A DNA stretch of 30,967 bases from an uncultured Collinsella sp. (GTDB lineage Bacteria > Actinomycetota > Coriobacteriia > Coriobacteriales > Coriobacteriaceae), in contig CAAETU010000045.1 of the NCBI GenBank assembly GCA_900759045.1, positions 1-30,967 on the forward strand, in the 5' to 3' direction. Shown here piece after piece: positions 17,412-25,232 of the stretch. Each line of letters opens with the position of its first letter. Within the stretch, counting starts at the first letter, position 1. Made by a program: the position numbers and the translations under genes. The notes under the pieces are model-generated. The model saw nothing but the letters and a program-made list of their open reading frames with translations. It was not told the DNA's origin and searched no databases.

Positions 17412-17421
17412 TATTTGTCTC
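17393..17421 (+). promoter_or_regulatory. Third copy of the suf operator-like motif, overlapping the sufU stop
   Basis: Begins GGGACAAAATAATCAG and ends TTTGTCTC. Its first 16 bases match site 2 at 15 positions and its ends form a dyad (GGGACAAA/TTTGTCTC) like site 1. It could bind the same regulator or be a chance match within codons. Confidence 0.4.
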
Positions 17422-17439
17422 GAATCTGAAGAATTCTGT

Positions 17440-17480
17440 TGGCCGAATCGCTTAACTTTCGCGATTCGGCCATTTTCTTT
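17440..17480 (+). terminator. Rho-independent terminator of the suf operon
   Basis: Arms TGGCCGAATCGC (17440-17451) and GCGATTCGGCCA (17461-17472) pair perfectly over 12 bp with a 9-base loop. TTTTCTTT follows. Confidence 0.9.
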
Positions 17481-17487
17481 CCTGCCT

Positions 17488-18297
17488 TTATTTCGAGCCC
17501 TCGGCCTGCGCGTCCACCTGCGCATAAGCGCGCACAATACGAGAGACGGTACTTTTGCCAATCCCGGTATAGCGCTCAATCTGGCGCACCGTAAAACCGG
17601 CATCGTGTAATCCAACAATAACGTTATCGCGCTGCGCCGGCGGTGCGGCTTTAGCCCCGCGGAGCGGAACCCCGAGGCTCTTCGCCAACTTGTCGGCAAA
17701 GGCGTGGCGTTCCCACTCCGTCTCTTTCATATCGCACAGCGCCGGCTCGCCGCCGCCGGACGTCGAAAGCGAATGGGCAATAAAGCCCTCGGCAGAACCA
17801 AAAAGCTCAAGCACGCAAGAAGGATCAGAAAATCCCCTCGTGACATCGGCCACATCACTGTCGAAAGCGCGCAGATGCTCCGCAAAGCTGCTCCAGGGAT
17901 AACGCTCGGTAAGGCTCATGCCCGCCTCCTGCGGATCGGCGTGTACAGAGCGAATAGCCTCCATCACCTGCCAGTCGGTATCGAGCGAGCGGCGCTCAAA
18001 ACGTTCACGAAACAGGCAGCCCGCGCGCCCAGTGCGCTTATTGAACCGACGAGCATACGTCAACAGTAGCCGCTGCATGACTGCGCTCATTTTGTCCTCG
18101 TAATCCAAAAGCACCAGATCCACGTAGTCGCTCATGAGACACCACGCCACAATCGTCACCTGGGCATCGCGGCAGCACTCGCACATCAGCTCCAAAAACT
18201 CCCACCGATTCTTATCACTCTCAAAGATCAGCTGCCTGCCCCTACCGCGGGCACAAACATGGTAAAAACCGGTGATCGTTTTCCAAACGCGCTGCAC
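17488..18297 (-). CDS. REP-associated Y1-transposase-like protein lacking catalytic residues, with C-terminal HTH
   Basis: A 269-residue homologue of REP-associated tyrosine transposases, single-strand DNA nucleases of the HUH class. The fold is recognisable: FYHVCARGRGRQLIF (11-25), AWCLMS (51-56), a segment YARRFNKRTGRAGCLFRERF (81-100) and YPWSSFAEHL (133-142). The HUH site normally reads NHVHL but is DYVDL here (Y58, D60). The block that usually carries the catalytic Tyr (YIHxNP) reads SVHADP (S117). A C-terminal helix-turn-helix (~223-258; VRQIERYTGIGKSTVSRIVRA) is added. The start is a GTG with AAGGGAG upstream. The frame is intact despite the lost active site, which suggests a repurposed DNA-binding protein. 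Annotation as plain transposase would mislead. Confidence 0.8.
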   Translation of the reverse strand: MQRVWKTITGFYHVCARGRGRQLIFESDKNRWEFLELMCECCRDAQVTIVAWCLMSDYVDLVLLDYEDKMSAVMQRLLLTYARRFNKRTGRAGCLFRERFERRSLDTDWQVMEAIRSVHADPQEAGMSLTERYPWSSFAEHLRAFDSDVADVTRGFSDPSCVLELFGSAEGFIAHSLSTSGGGEPALCDMKETEWERHAFADKLAKSLGVPLRGAKAAPPAQRDNVIVGLHDAGFTVRQIERYTGIGKSTVSRIVRAYAQVDAQAEGSK

Positions 18298-18689
18298 GGC
18301 GCTCCCTTCGCCGGGATCTGCTTACCATCCAATACATCACGATTGAAACGTGCCATCAAAACATTCACGCAAAATGGCACCCGTCGACGGCAAAAGGCGG
18401 CAAACCGTCGGCGAACGGCAACATAGCCACAGGTCATGAAACGAAGCCTTGCCAAAAGCTTGAACAGAACCGACCCCCTTCAACGGAACGCACAACAGCA
18501 AACAGTCTGGTTAAATCGTTTCAATTGAAAGTTCCGCGCTTCTCGCTACGAAAACTGAGCCGTTCGCCGAATATTCCGTGCATTTCGCGGTATTATAAGG
18601 GCTGCATGTCATGTCCCTTTCAAAGGGTCGCCCGGCAATCGCCAGCCACGACCCCCAGACGGGACGCCAACACGATAGAGAGGAGAGGC
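18298..18689. other. Intergenic region upstream of the scaffold/GGGtGRT operon
   Basis: No gene is seen in these ~390 bases. Structures include an inverted pair GTGCCAT/ATGGCAC around 18350-18380, a 12-bp perfect palindrome TTTCAATTGAAA at 18519-18530, a likely -10 TATTATAAG at 18591-18599 and, in the leader, CCCTTTCAAAGGG (18615-18627) followed by GGGTCG/CGACCC (18625-18654). The palindrome upstream of the -10 is a plausible operator. Confidence 0.4.
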
Positions 18690-19424
18690 ATGCAGTACTC
18701 ACAGGAAGTGGAGAACATGTGCCCCGTTGCCAAGGGTGCATACCACGGCCCCGCACCCATCCCCGAGGAGGGCAAGTGGGTCCAGGCTAAGGAGATTTCC
18801 GACATCTCCGGTCTTACGCACGGTGTGGGTTGGTGCGCACCTCAGCAGGGCGCCTGCAAGCTCACGCTGAACGTCAAGGACGGCATCATCGAGGAGGCCC
18901 TCGTTGAGACCATCGGCTGCTCGGGCATGACCCACTCTGCCGCCATGGCTTCCGAGATCCTTCCCGGCAAGACCATCCTCGAGGCCCTCAACACCGACCT
19001 CGTCTGCGACGCCATCAACGTTGCTATGCGCGAGATCTTCCTGCAGATCGTTTACGGCCGCAGCCAGACCGCGTTCTCCGAGGGCGGCCTGCCCGTGGGC
19101 GCCTCCCTCGACGACCTCGGCAAGGGCCTTCGCTCCCAGGTCGGCACCATGTTCGGCACCAAGGCCAAGGGCGCTCGTTACCTCGAGCTCGCTCAGGGCT
19201 ACGTCACCCGCATGGCTCTCAACGACAAGAACGAGATCATCGCGTTCGAGTTCCTGAACCTCGGCAAGTTCACCGACGCCGTCAAGGCCGGCAAGACCCC
19301 CGAGGAGGCCATCGCTGGCGCTATGGGCCACTATGGTCAGTGGGAGAACGCTGCCAAGTACATCGACCCGCGCACCGACGAGGAGACTCACTCCGTCGCC
19401 AGCGTGTTCCCGGTTCACGAGTAG
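18690..19424 (+). CDS. Iron-sulfur scaffold-like (SufU/NifU N-terminal-type) protein
   Basis: A 244-residue protein distantly related to the IscU/SufU scaffold fold. The central part has the scaffold pattern: GVGWCAPQQGACKL (C49, C56), KDGIIEEALVETIGCSGMTHSAAMASEI (C77), ILEALNTDLVCDAI (C106). The C-terminal half (~150-244) is specific to this family. Cluster or metal binding is likely from the cysteines, but no function has been assigned that I know of. The ATG at 18690 has GGAGAGG upstream; an upstream in-frame ATG at 18525 lies before the promoter and is rejected. It is followed after 18 bases by the GGGtGRT gene. Codon use (almost only optimal codons) points to very high expression. Confidence 0.85.
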   Translation: MQYSQEVENMCPVAKGAYHGPAPIPEEGKWVQAKEISDISGLTHGVGWCAPQQGACKLTLNVKDGIIEEALVETIGCSGMTHSAAMASEILPGKTILEALNTDLVCDAINVAMREIFLQIVYGRSQTAFSEGGLPVGASLDDLGKGLRSQVGTMFGTKAKGARYLELAQGYVTRMALNDKNEIIAFEFLNLGKFTDAVKAGKTPEEAIAGAMGHYGQWENAAKYIDPRTDEETHSVASVFPVHE

Positions 19425-19442
19425 AAAGGGAGGGAAATAACT

Positions 19443-20447
19443 ATGACTGTTACGTTCGAAGGTTACGAGCGCCGCGCTGACAAGATCAACAAGTGCCTCG
19501 CCGACAACGGCATCGCCTCCCTCGAGGAAGCTCTGCAGATCTGCACCGACAAGGGCTTCAACCCGCGTGAGATCGTCAACAACACCCAGTCCATCGCCTT
19601 CCAGAACGCCGAGTGGGCCTACACCCTCGGTTGCGCTCTCGCTGTCAAGCGTGGCGCCAAGTCCGCTTCTGAGGCTGCCGCCATCATCGGCGAGGGCATC
19701 CAGGCCTTCACCGTTCCCGGCTCCGTCGCCGAGGACCGCAAGGTCGGTCTGGGCCACGGCAACCTGGGCGCTATGCTGCTCTCCGACGACACCGAGTGCT
19801 TCGCCTTCCTGGCCGGTCACGAGTCCTTCGCTGCCGCTGAGGGCGCTATCGGCCTGGCTCTGAACGCCAACAAGGCTCGCAAGAAGCCGCTGCGCGTCAT
19901 CCTCAACGGCCTGGGCAAGGACGCTGCTCAGATCATCGCCCGCATCAACGGCTTCACCTACGTGAAGACCCAGTTCGACTACTTCACGGGCGAGCTCAAG
20001 GTCGTCGAGACCATCCCCTACTCCGATGGTCCCCGCGCTGCCGTTAACTGCTACGGCTCCGACGACGTCCGCGAGGGCGTTGCCATCATGTGGCACGAGA
20101 ACGTCGATATCTCCATCACCGGCAACTCCACCAACCCGACGCGCTTCCAGCACCCTGTCGCTGGCACCTACAAGAAGGAGCGCCTCGAGGCTGGCAAGAA
20201 GTACTTCTCCGTCGCTTCTGGTGGCGGCACTGGCCGTACCCTGCACCCGGACAACATGGGCGCCGGCCCTGCCTCTTACGGCATGACCGACACCATGGGT
20301 CGTATGCACTCCGACGCCCAGTTCGCCGGTTCTTCCTCCGTGCCTGCGCACGTCGACATGATGGGTCTCATCGGCATGGGCAACAACCCCATGGTCGGTG
20401 CCACCGTCGCCTGCGCTGTCGCCGTCGAGGAGGCCCTCAAGGCCTAA
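19443..20447 (+). CDS. GGGtGRT protein, conserved, function unknown
   Basis: A 334-residue soluble protein of the family named for its motif, here GGGTGRT at 260-266 followed by LHPDNMGAGPASYGMTDTMG. No function is established that I know. There is no signal peptide or membrane helix. Gly-rich stretches (GLGHGNLGA 102-110, GLIGMGNNPMVGA 308-320) suggest nucleotide or cofactor binding, but no standard Walker or Rossmann motif is present. AGGGAGGG lies before the ATG. It is cotranscribed with the scaffold-like gene and shares its extreme codon bias; the pair ends at a strong terminator. The partnership suggests a metal- or Fe-S-dependent enzyme or its maturation, as inference only. Confidence 0.88.
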   Translation: MTVTFEGYERRADKINKCLADNGIASLEEALQICTDKGFNPREIVNNTQSIAFQNAEWAYTLGCALAVKRGAKSASEAAAIIGEGIQAFTVPGSVAEDRKVGLGHGNLGAMLLSDDTECFAFLAGHESFAAAEGAIGLALNANKARKKPLRVILNGLGKDAAQIIARINGFTYVKTQFDYFTGELKVVETIPYSDGPRAAVNCYGSDDVREGVAIMWHENVDISITGNSTNPTRFQHPVAGTYKKERLEAGKKYFSVASGGGTGRTLHPDNMGAGPASYGMTDTMGRMHSDAQFAGSSSVPAHVDMMGLIGMGNNPMVGATVACAVAVEEALKA

Positions 20448-20481
20448 TCGCGTCCGCGCGATGCTCATATAGTTGAGCTTT

Positions 20482-20517
20482 AGAGCCGCTACCCACCCGG
20501 GTAGCGGCTCTTTTTTG
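20482..20517 (+). terminator. Rho-independent terminator of the scaffold/GGGtGRT operon
   Basis: Perfect 13-bp stem AGAGCCGCTACCC / GGGTAGCGGCTCT with a 4-base loop, followed by TTTTTTG. Confidence 0.93.
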
Positions 20518-20528
20518 TCCCTCCCTCA

Positions 20529-20593
20529 GTTGCGATTAAATACAGGCCATCTGACTGCTCCAGAAGCCTTGTGAGCCCCTATTTCACCGCAAC
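20529..20593. repeat. 65-bp palindrome-ended repeat, copy A
   Basis: Starts GTTGCGATTAAATAC and ends CTATTTCACCGCAAC (20579-20593). The last 15 bases are the exact reverse complement of the first 15 bases of copy B (30277-30291). Both copies are exactly 65 bp with inverted GTTGCG/CGCAAC ends and dissimilar centres. It lies between a terminator and the FAD gene. Confidence 0.65.
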
Positions 20594-20730
20594 GTATTGA
20601 GAAGACTATATTGGGCGATAAAGCATCGGTGACGCCCACCTTCCATTTTGGCCCTTTACCGAATACCTATGTCTTCACGACACCTTTGCCGATCACCCAT
20701 GCGACAATGCGCGAACGAGAAAGGAATCCT

Positions 20731-22257
20731 ATGGAATCAACTGATGTACTGGTAATCGGATCGGGCATCGCGGGCCTTTGCGCCGCCATAGAAGCAGCAC
20801 GCGCGGGCGCGACCGTTGCCATCGCATGCGCCGGCAAGACCATGAGCGGATCGAGCTTCTTCCCGGGCACCTGGGGCCTCGGGCTTATTGGTCCCGTCGA
20901 CGAAGACGACAAACAGGACCTTATCGACACCATCCAAACCGTCGGTGGCGGCGTTGCCGACCCCGAACTCGTCCAGACGTTCGTCCACGGCATCCCCAAA
21001 GCGATTGACTGGCTCGAACAGGATCTGGGCGTAGAACTCCAGCGCCCGCAAAGCGCCGAGAGCGCCCAACAAAAGCAATTTATCCCCTGCTTTGACCATA
21101 AGACACGCATGTGGCGCGGCCTCACCTGCAAACCCCTCGAAGACGCGTGTACGGCCCAGATCGACTCTCTCGGCATACGCCTGCTCCCCCGCCACGAGCT
21201 TATCGATCTTGTTGAAGACACATCCGGAAAGATTGTCGGCGCCGCGCTCTACAACCAAACAGACGAGCGCATCGTGACCTTTACAGCAAAGGCCACCGTC
21301 ATCGCAGCCGGCGGCACTGGCGGTCTATTCGAACGCAGCCTCACTTCGGCCGATGTACTCAGCTCCTCGCAGGCCATCGCGCTGGCGCACGGTGCATCGC
21401 TTACTAATATAGAGTTCATGCAGATGATGCCCGGCTTCATTGAACCTAAGCGCAACCTGGTCTTCAACGAAAAAACCTGGCGCTATGTCAAGTTTGACCA
21501 GCCGGTCGACATTGCCAACGAAAAGTTAGACGATCTGCTTGAACAGCGCTCCGGATATGGTCCCTTCACTTCACGCCTGGCTTCCCGCGCCATCGATCTT
21601 GCCATCGATCAAGCGGGTGCCGAAGGCCTGGCACTCCACTACGACTTCCCGCGAGAGAATGTCCCCGAGTTCGTGCAGACATTTGCCACTTGGCTACAAG
21701 ACGAGCATGGTATCGCTCCGAGCGACGAGATGCGTGTGGCGATGTATGCCCACGCCGCCAACGGTGGCATCAGGATCGACAAGACCGCGTACACGGGCGT
21801 TGAGGGCCTCTACGCCTGTGGCGAGGCAACAGGCGGCATGCACGGCGCCGACCGCATCGGAGGCCTATCGAGCGCCAATGGCATCGTATTCGGACGCATC
21901 GCGGGTGCATCAGCGGCTCGAGCAGCGCTGGACGCTCCCGAGGCTGGCGCGCCGGTGGATATCGCCCTCCCCGAGCATGGCATCACTACAGCAGTCGCCG
22001 AGCGCCTAACCCGCTGCCTCAAACACACAATGAGCACCTACTGCATGATCAACAGGACCGAACCAGGCCTATCCGAGGCGCTTCAAAAGCTTGAAAGCCT
22101 ACAAGACGAGGCGACGTCGTTGCATAATCCGCATGCCAATGACAGCGATATCGCTGCCCTTGCCCGCCTAAAGTCGCAGATTCAGCTGGCTGCGGAGATG
22201 GTCAAAGCCATGCGCAAACGGACTGAAAGCCTCGGTTCGCACTATCGAGCAGACTGA
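20731..22257 (+). CDS. FAD-dependent oxidoreductase of the fumarate reductase/NadB-like flavoprotein family
   Basis: A 508-residue flavoprotein. The dinucleotide-binding motif GSGIAGLCAAIEAARAG begins at residue 10. The second FAD-binding block, GLYACGEATGGMHGADRIGGLSSANGIVFGRIAGASAA, closely follows the pattern of succinate dehydrogenase/fumarate reductase and L-aspartate oxidase flavoproteins. The capping domain lies between (~240-370). A C-terminal helical region (~440-508) matches the family. No quinolinate synthase or iron-sulfur subunit gene is nearby, so neither NadB nor a fumarate reductase complex is supported; a soluble reductase or oxidase with unknown organic-acid substrate is safest. 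The ATG at 20731 has AAAGGAA upstream; an upstream TTG frame extension is rejected. No signal peptide, so cytoplasmic. Confidence 0.82.
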   Translation: MESTDVLVIGSGIAGLCAAIEAARAGATVAIACAGKTMSGSSFFPGTWGLGLIGPVDEDDKQDLIDTIQTVGGGVADPELVQTFVHGIPKAIDWLEQDLGVELQRPQSAESAQQKQFIPCFDHKTRMWRGLTCKPLEDACTAQIDSLGIRLLPRHELIDLVEDTSGKIVGAALYNQTDERIVTFTAKATVIAAGGTGGLFERSLTSADVLSSSQAIALAHGASLTNIEFMQMMPGFIEPKRNLVFNEKTWRYVKFDQPVDIANEKLDDLLEQRSGYGPFTSRLASRAIDLAIDQAGAEGLALHYDFPRENVPEFVQTFATWLQDEHGIAPSDEMRVAMYAHAANGGIRIDKTAYTGVEGLYACGEATGGMHGADRIGGLSSANGIVFGRIAGASAARAALDAPEAGAPVDIALPEHGITTAVAERLTRCLKHTMSTYCMINRTEPGLSEALQKLESLQDEATSLHNPHANDSDIAALARLKSQIQLAAEMVKAMRKRTESLGSHYRAD

Positions 22258-22303
22258 ATCGATTCACACTTTGAGTTTGATCACAATTTCTCAACATGCA
22301 TCG

Positions 22304-22379
22304 AGCCCCGTAAGTATGATTCCCCCAAGGAGAACACGCTTACGGGGCTTGAGCCGTGTTTTCCCTAAGGGAATCACGG
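22304..22379. repeat. Nested inverted repeats after the FAD gene
   Basis: Arms AGCCCCGTAAG (22304-22314) and CTTACGGGGCT (22339-22349) pair perfectly. A second hairpin has CCGTG/CACGG arms around TTCCCTAAGGGAA (22354-22379). The interior of the first is itself a diverged inverted copy of the second (shared GTGTT, TCC and GGGAATCA). No T-run follows directly, so terminator function is doubtful. Confidence 0.55.
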
Positions 22380-22432
22380 TGCAGACAGCTCAGCTCCGCG
22401 CCCTTTCGGGTTCGACCCCATGTGAGGTCAAC

Positions 22433-22464
22433 AAAAAAGACGGCCAACTTTCGTTGACCGTCTT
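22433..22464 (-). terminator. Terminator of the tRNA operon
   Basis: On the minus strand AAGACGGTCAAC pairs with GTTGGCCGTCTT (one wobble) around a GAAA loop, then TTTTTTG. It sits just past the tRNA-Lys CCA end. Confidence 0.9.
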
Positions 22465-22472
22465 ACAAGCTT

Positions 22473-22548
22473 TGGTGGGCCGTCAGGGGTTCGAACCCTG
22501 GACCTTGGGATTAAGAGTCCCCTGCTCTACCAACTGAGCTAACGACCC
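22473..22548 (-). tRNA. tRNA-Lys (anticodon CTT), copy 1
   Basis: A 76-nt cloverleaf with encoded CCA. The acceptor pair is GGGTCGT/ACGGCCC, the D-arm has GCTCAGTTGGTAGAGC, the anticodon loop is CTCTTAA (CTT reads AAG), and the T-loop is TTCGAAC. It is last gene of a three-tRNA transcript. Confidence 0.97.
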
Positions 22549-22552
22549 AAAG

Positions 22553-22578
22553 CTAAAGTCCGTTATGGCGGACTTTAG
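22553..22578. other. Hairpin between the two tRNA-Lys genes
   Basis: Perfect 10-bp stem CTAAAGTCCG/CGGACTTTAG with a 6-base loop, in the spacer. It is probably an RNA-processing structure of the polycistronic tRNA precursor. Confidence 0.5.
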
Positions 22579-22591
22579 AGGAGATATCGTG

Positions 22592-22667
22592 TGGTGGGCC
22601 GTCAGGGGGTCGAACCCTGGACCTTGGGATTAAGAGTCCCCTGCTCTACCAACTGAGCTAACGACCC
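22592..22667 (-). tRNA. tRNA-Lys (anticodon CTT), copy 2
   Basis: Identical to the neighbouring copy except for one base in the T-loop (TTCGACC instead of TTCGAAC). CCA is encoded. The pair probably arose by tandem duplication. Confidence 0.97.
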
Positions 22668-22689
22668 GATATCAACACGAAGCAAGAAC

Positions 22690-22767
22690 TGGGGTGGGTA
22701 AAGGGACTCGAACCCTCGACCTACGGGACCACAACCCGTCGCTCTAGCCAACTGAGCTACACCCACC
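22690..22767 (-). tRNA. tRNA-His (anticodon GTG)
   Basis: Cloverleaf with anticodon loop TTGTGGT and encoded CCA. The extra 5' G opposite discriminator C, the identity mark of tRNA-His, is present in the gene (GGTGGGTG against TACCCACC). First gene of the tRNA transcript. Confidence 0.96.
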
Positions 22768-22793
22768 GTGTCCTGTGCGCTTCGCGCTCGACT

Positions 22794-22822
22794 ATTATTG
22801 CAAGGAACGCCATGCGATGCAA
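22794..22822 (-). promoter_or_regulatory. Promoter of the tRNA-His-Lys-Lys operon
   Basis: On the minus strand TTGCAT (22817-22822) and AATAAT (22794-22799) are 17 bases apart, about 25 bases before tRNA-His. A short GCGCGAAGCGC hairpin lies in the leader. Confidence 0.6.
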
Positions 22823-22932
22823 GCCCCAATTTTCAAGAATTTTGAAAAGAGTTTTTCGAGTGCGTTTCGAGCAATTCCCACCCTTTTCATAGGAGTAAAC
22901 TTGCCCCACTGCAAACCCTCGAAAGGACCGTC

Positions 22933-24114
22933 ATGAAAGAACTCTCCAATCGCACGGCATCATTCACCGATTCGGTCATCCGCCGCATGACACGCATCTC
23001 CAATAAGTACGGTGCCGTCAACCTCTCGCAGGGCTTCCCTGACTTCGATCCCCCGGCGCAGCTGCTCAACAGCCTGAGCACCATCGCCGCCGACCCCAAG
23101 CCGCTCTATCACCAGTACTCCATCACCTGGGGCTCCCAGGCCATGCGCGAGGCGCTCGCTGCCAAGCAGGAGCACTTTATGGGCATGCCGGTCGACCCCA
23201 ACCAGAACATCGTGGTCACCTGTGGCTCCACCGAGGCCATGATGGCCGCCATGATGACGGTTACGAACCCCGGAGACAAGGTCGTCATCTTCTCGCCGTT
23301 CTACGAGAACTACGGCGCCGATACCATCCTCTCAGGTGCCGAGCCCATCTACGTGCCGCTCAACCCGCCCACGTTCGAATTCGATCGCGAGGTCCTCGAG
23401 GCGGCCTTCCGTGATAACGATCCCAAGGCGATTGTCCTGTGCAACCCTTCCAACCCTTGCGGCAAGGTCTTTACGCGCGAGGAGCTCACCTTTATCGCCG
23501 ACCTCTGCAAAAAGTACGACGCCTACTGCATCACCGACGAGGTGTACGAGCACATCGTCTACGCGCCCCACGAGCACGTCTATATGGCCACGCTGCCCGG
23601 CATGTTCGAGCGCACTATCAGCTGCAGCTCGCTGTCTAAGACGTACTCCATCACCGGCTGGCGTCTGGGCTACACCATTGCCCCGCCCCAGATCACCGAG
23701 CGCATCAAGAAGGTCCACGACTTTCTCACCGTGGGTGCCGCCGCTCCCCTGCAGGAAGCCGTCGTCACCGCCCTCAAATTCGACGACAGCTATTACCAGG
23801 AGGTCCTCGACCTCTACGCCGCCAAGCGCGACCTGTTCTGCCAGGGACTCGACAGCATCGGTCTTGAGCACAACGTGCCACAGGGCGCCTACTACGTCAT
23901 GATGGACATCTCTGAGTTTGGATATGATAGCGACCTCAAATTCTGCGAGGACCTCGCGTCTAAGGTGGGCGTGGGCGCCGTACCCGGCTCGAGCTTCTTC
24001 CGCGAGCCCGTCAACCATCTGATTCGTTTCCACTTTGCCAAGCGAGACGAGACACTTAACGCGGCGCTGGAGAACCTCAAGTCGCTGCGTGATAAAATCA
24101 AGCCGCGCGGGTAA
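22933..24114 (+). CDS. Class I/II pyridoxal-phosphate aminotransferase
   Basis: A 393-residue fold-type I aminotransferase. The N-terminal NLSQGFPDFDPP (30-41) is the pattern of the methionine/kynurenine/aspartate-type group. NPSNPCGKVF (171-180), ITDEVYEH (200-207, with the PLP-ring Asp at 202) and SSLSKTYSITGWRLGY with the Schiff-base lysine K236 are complete. The C-terminal Arg that binds the substrate carboxylate is in the NHLIRFHFAKRD segment. The exact substrate cannot be told; aspartate, alanine or methionine are possible. AAAGGA precedes the ATG. It is a single gene with its own terminator. Cytoplasmic. Confidence 0.92.
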   Translation: MKELSNRTASFTDSVIRRMTRISNKYGAVNLSQGFPDFDPPAQLLNSLSTIAADPKPLYHQYSITWGSQAMREALAAKQEHFMGMPVDPNQNIVVTCGSTEAMMAAMMTVTNPGDKVVIFSPFYENYGADTILSGAEPIYVPLNPPTFEFDREVLEAAFRDNDPKAIVLCNPSNPCGKVFTREELTFIADLCKKYDAYCITDEVYEHIVYAPHEHVYMATLPGMFERTISCSSLSKTYSITGWRLGYTIAPPQITERIKKVHDFLTVGAAAPLQEAVVTALKFDDSYYQEVLDLYAAKRDLFCQGLDSIGLEHNVPQGAYYVMMDISEFGYDSDLKFCEDLASKVGVGAVPGSSFFREPVNHLIRFHFAKRDETLNAALENLKSLRDKIKPRG

Positions 24115-24140
24115 GGACGGCCCAGCAACTAAAGCAACCA

Positions 24141-24183
24141 AAGAAGCCTCGCACCGCCCGCCGCGTTGCGAGGCTTCTTTTTA
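24141..24183 (+). terminator. Terminator of the aminotransferase gene
   Basis: Perfect 13-bp stem AAGAAGCCTCGCA/TGCGAGGCTTCTT, 13-base loop, then TTTTTAT. Confidence 0.92.
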
Positions 24184-24189
24184 TAGCGC

Positions 24190-24217
24190 TTTCTTAAATG
24201 GTTTAGAGCTCTATACT
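24190..24217 (+). promoter_or_regulatory. Probable promoter of the ROK kinase gene
   Basis: TATACT (24212-24217), with TTTCTT (24190-24195) 16 bases upstream. It lies between the preceding terminator and the gene, about 40 bases before the ATG. Confidence 0.45.
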
Positions 24218-24255
24218 TTAGTCACGGAGCAACTCGTCCCAGAGAGAGGAATACT

Positions 24256-25146
24256 ATGGCAGAGCAGCAGCTTATCGGAGCGCTCGAGGCTGGCGGCACC
24301 AAGATGGTCTGCGCCACGGGCTATGCAGACGGTACGGTCCTGGAGCGCGAGCAGATTGCGACCACGACCCCGCAGGAGACCGTTGAGGCCGTCAACGGAT
24401 GGTTTGCCGACAAGGGCATCGCCGCGCTGGGCATTGGCGCCTTTGGCCCCACGGCAGTCAACCCTGCCTCGCCCCAATACGGCAAGATCCTGGAGACGCC
24501 CAAAACGGCATGGCGCTACTTTGATCTGCTGGGCACCATTCAAAACGAGCTCAATATTCCCTGTGGCTACGACACCGACGTCAACGTCGCCTGCTTGGGC
24601 GAGGTCACCTTCGGTTGCGCTCAGGGCCTCACCGACGTGGTCTACCTGACCATCGGCACCGGCGTGGGCGCCGGCGTGCTCTCGGGCGGCCAGCTCGTGC
24701 ACGGTATGATGCATCCCGAAGCCGGCCATATCCTGGTCACGCGCGATCCGCGCGACACCATCGGCGAGCATAGCGCCTGCCCCTTCCACGACAACTGCCT
24801 CGAGGGCCTCATCGCCGGCCCCGGCGTTAAAAAGCGCTGGAATGGCAAGAGCGCCGGAGACATGGCCGAAGATCCGGAGGCCATGGACCTGCTCGCAGGC
24901 TACCTGGCACAAGCGCTCATGACCTACACGCTGTGCTACGCGCCGCAAAAGATCATCATCGGCGGCGGCGTGGCCGACCACACCCCCATCGTGCCGCTCG
25001 CACGCAAAAAGTGCGCCGAGATGCTCAACGGCTATATCGTCACGCCCGAGGTCAACGACATCGAAACCTACATTGTCAATAACAGCCTTGAGGGCAAGCA
25101 GGGCATCATGGGTTGTCTGGCCCTTGGCGCCCAGGCGCTCCAGTAA
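24256..25146 (+). CDS. ROK-family sugar kinase (fructokinase-like)
   Basis: A 296-residue cytoplasmic sugar kinase. The ATP-binding loop EAGGTKMVCA (9-18), the catalytic Asp in CGYDTDVNVACLGE, and the ROK core YLTIGTGVGAGVLSGGQLVHG are present. HPEAGH is followed by a CPFHDNCLEG zinc cluster, the set of ligands (His plus Cys residues) found in Bacillus fructokinase-type ROK proteins. The zinc variant, length and sequence (GIGAFGP, NTPK-like ETPK) favour phosphorylation of fructose to fructose-6-phosphate, but other hexoses are possible. GAGAGGAA precedes the ATG. No transporter or hydrolase gene is adjacent, so this is a stand-alone housekeeping kinase. Confidence 0.9.
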   Translation: MAEQQLIGALEAGGTKMVCATGYADGTVLEREQIATTTPQETVEAVNGWFADKGIAALGIGAFGPTAVNPASPQYGKILETPKTAWRYFDLLGTIQNELNIPCGYDTDVNVACLGEVTFGCAQGLTDVVYLTIGTGVGAGVLSGGQLVHGMMHPEAGHILVTRDPRDTIGEHSACPFHDNCLEGLIAGPGVKKRWNGKSAGDMAEDPEAMDLLAGYLAQALMTYTLCYAPQKIIIGGGVADHTPIVPLARKKCAEMLNGYIVTPEVNDIETYIVNNSLEGKQGIMGCLALGAQALQ

Positions 25147-25232
25147 AGGACACATCAGCGGGGCGCAGCGTAGCCAAACTCGCAAAACGCCCGGAAAACG
25201 CCGTCACGCCCCGCAGAGGCCCTCAAACGCAC

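Noticed and set aside
18699..20468. 589-codon open frame antisense to the scaffold/GGGtGRT genes
   Set aside because: It arises from the extreme codon bias of the sense genes and would cover two strongly supported genes.
22395..22425. GGGTTCGACCCC, resembling a tRNA T-arm on the plus strand
   Set aside because: No matching acceptor, D or anticodon arms could be found around it; probably chance or a tRNA remnant.
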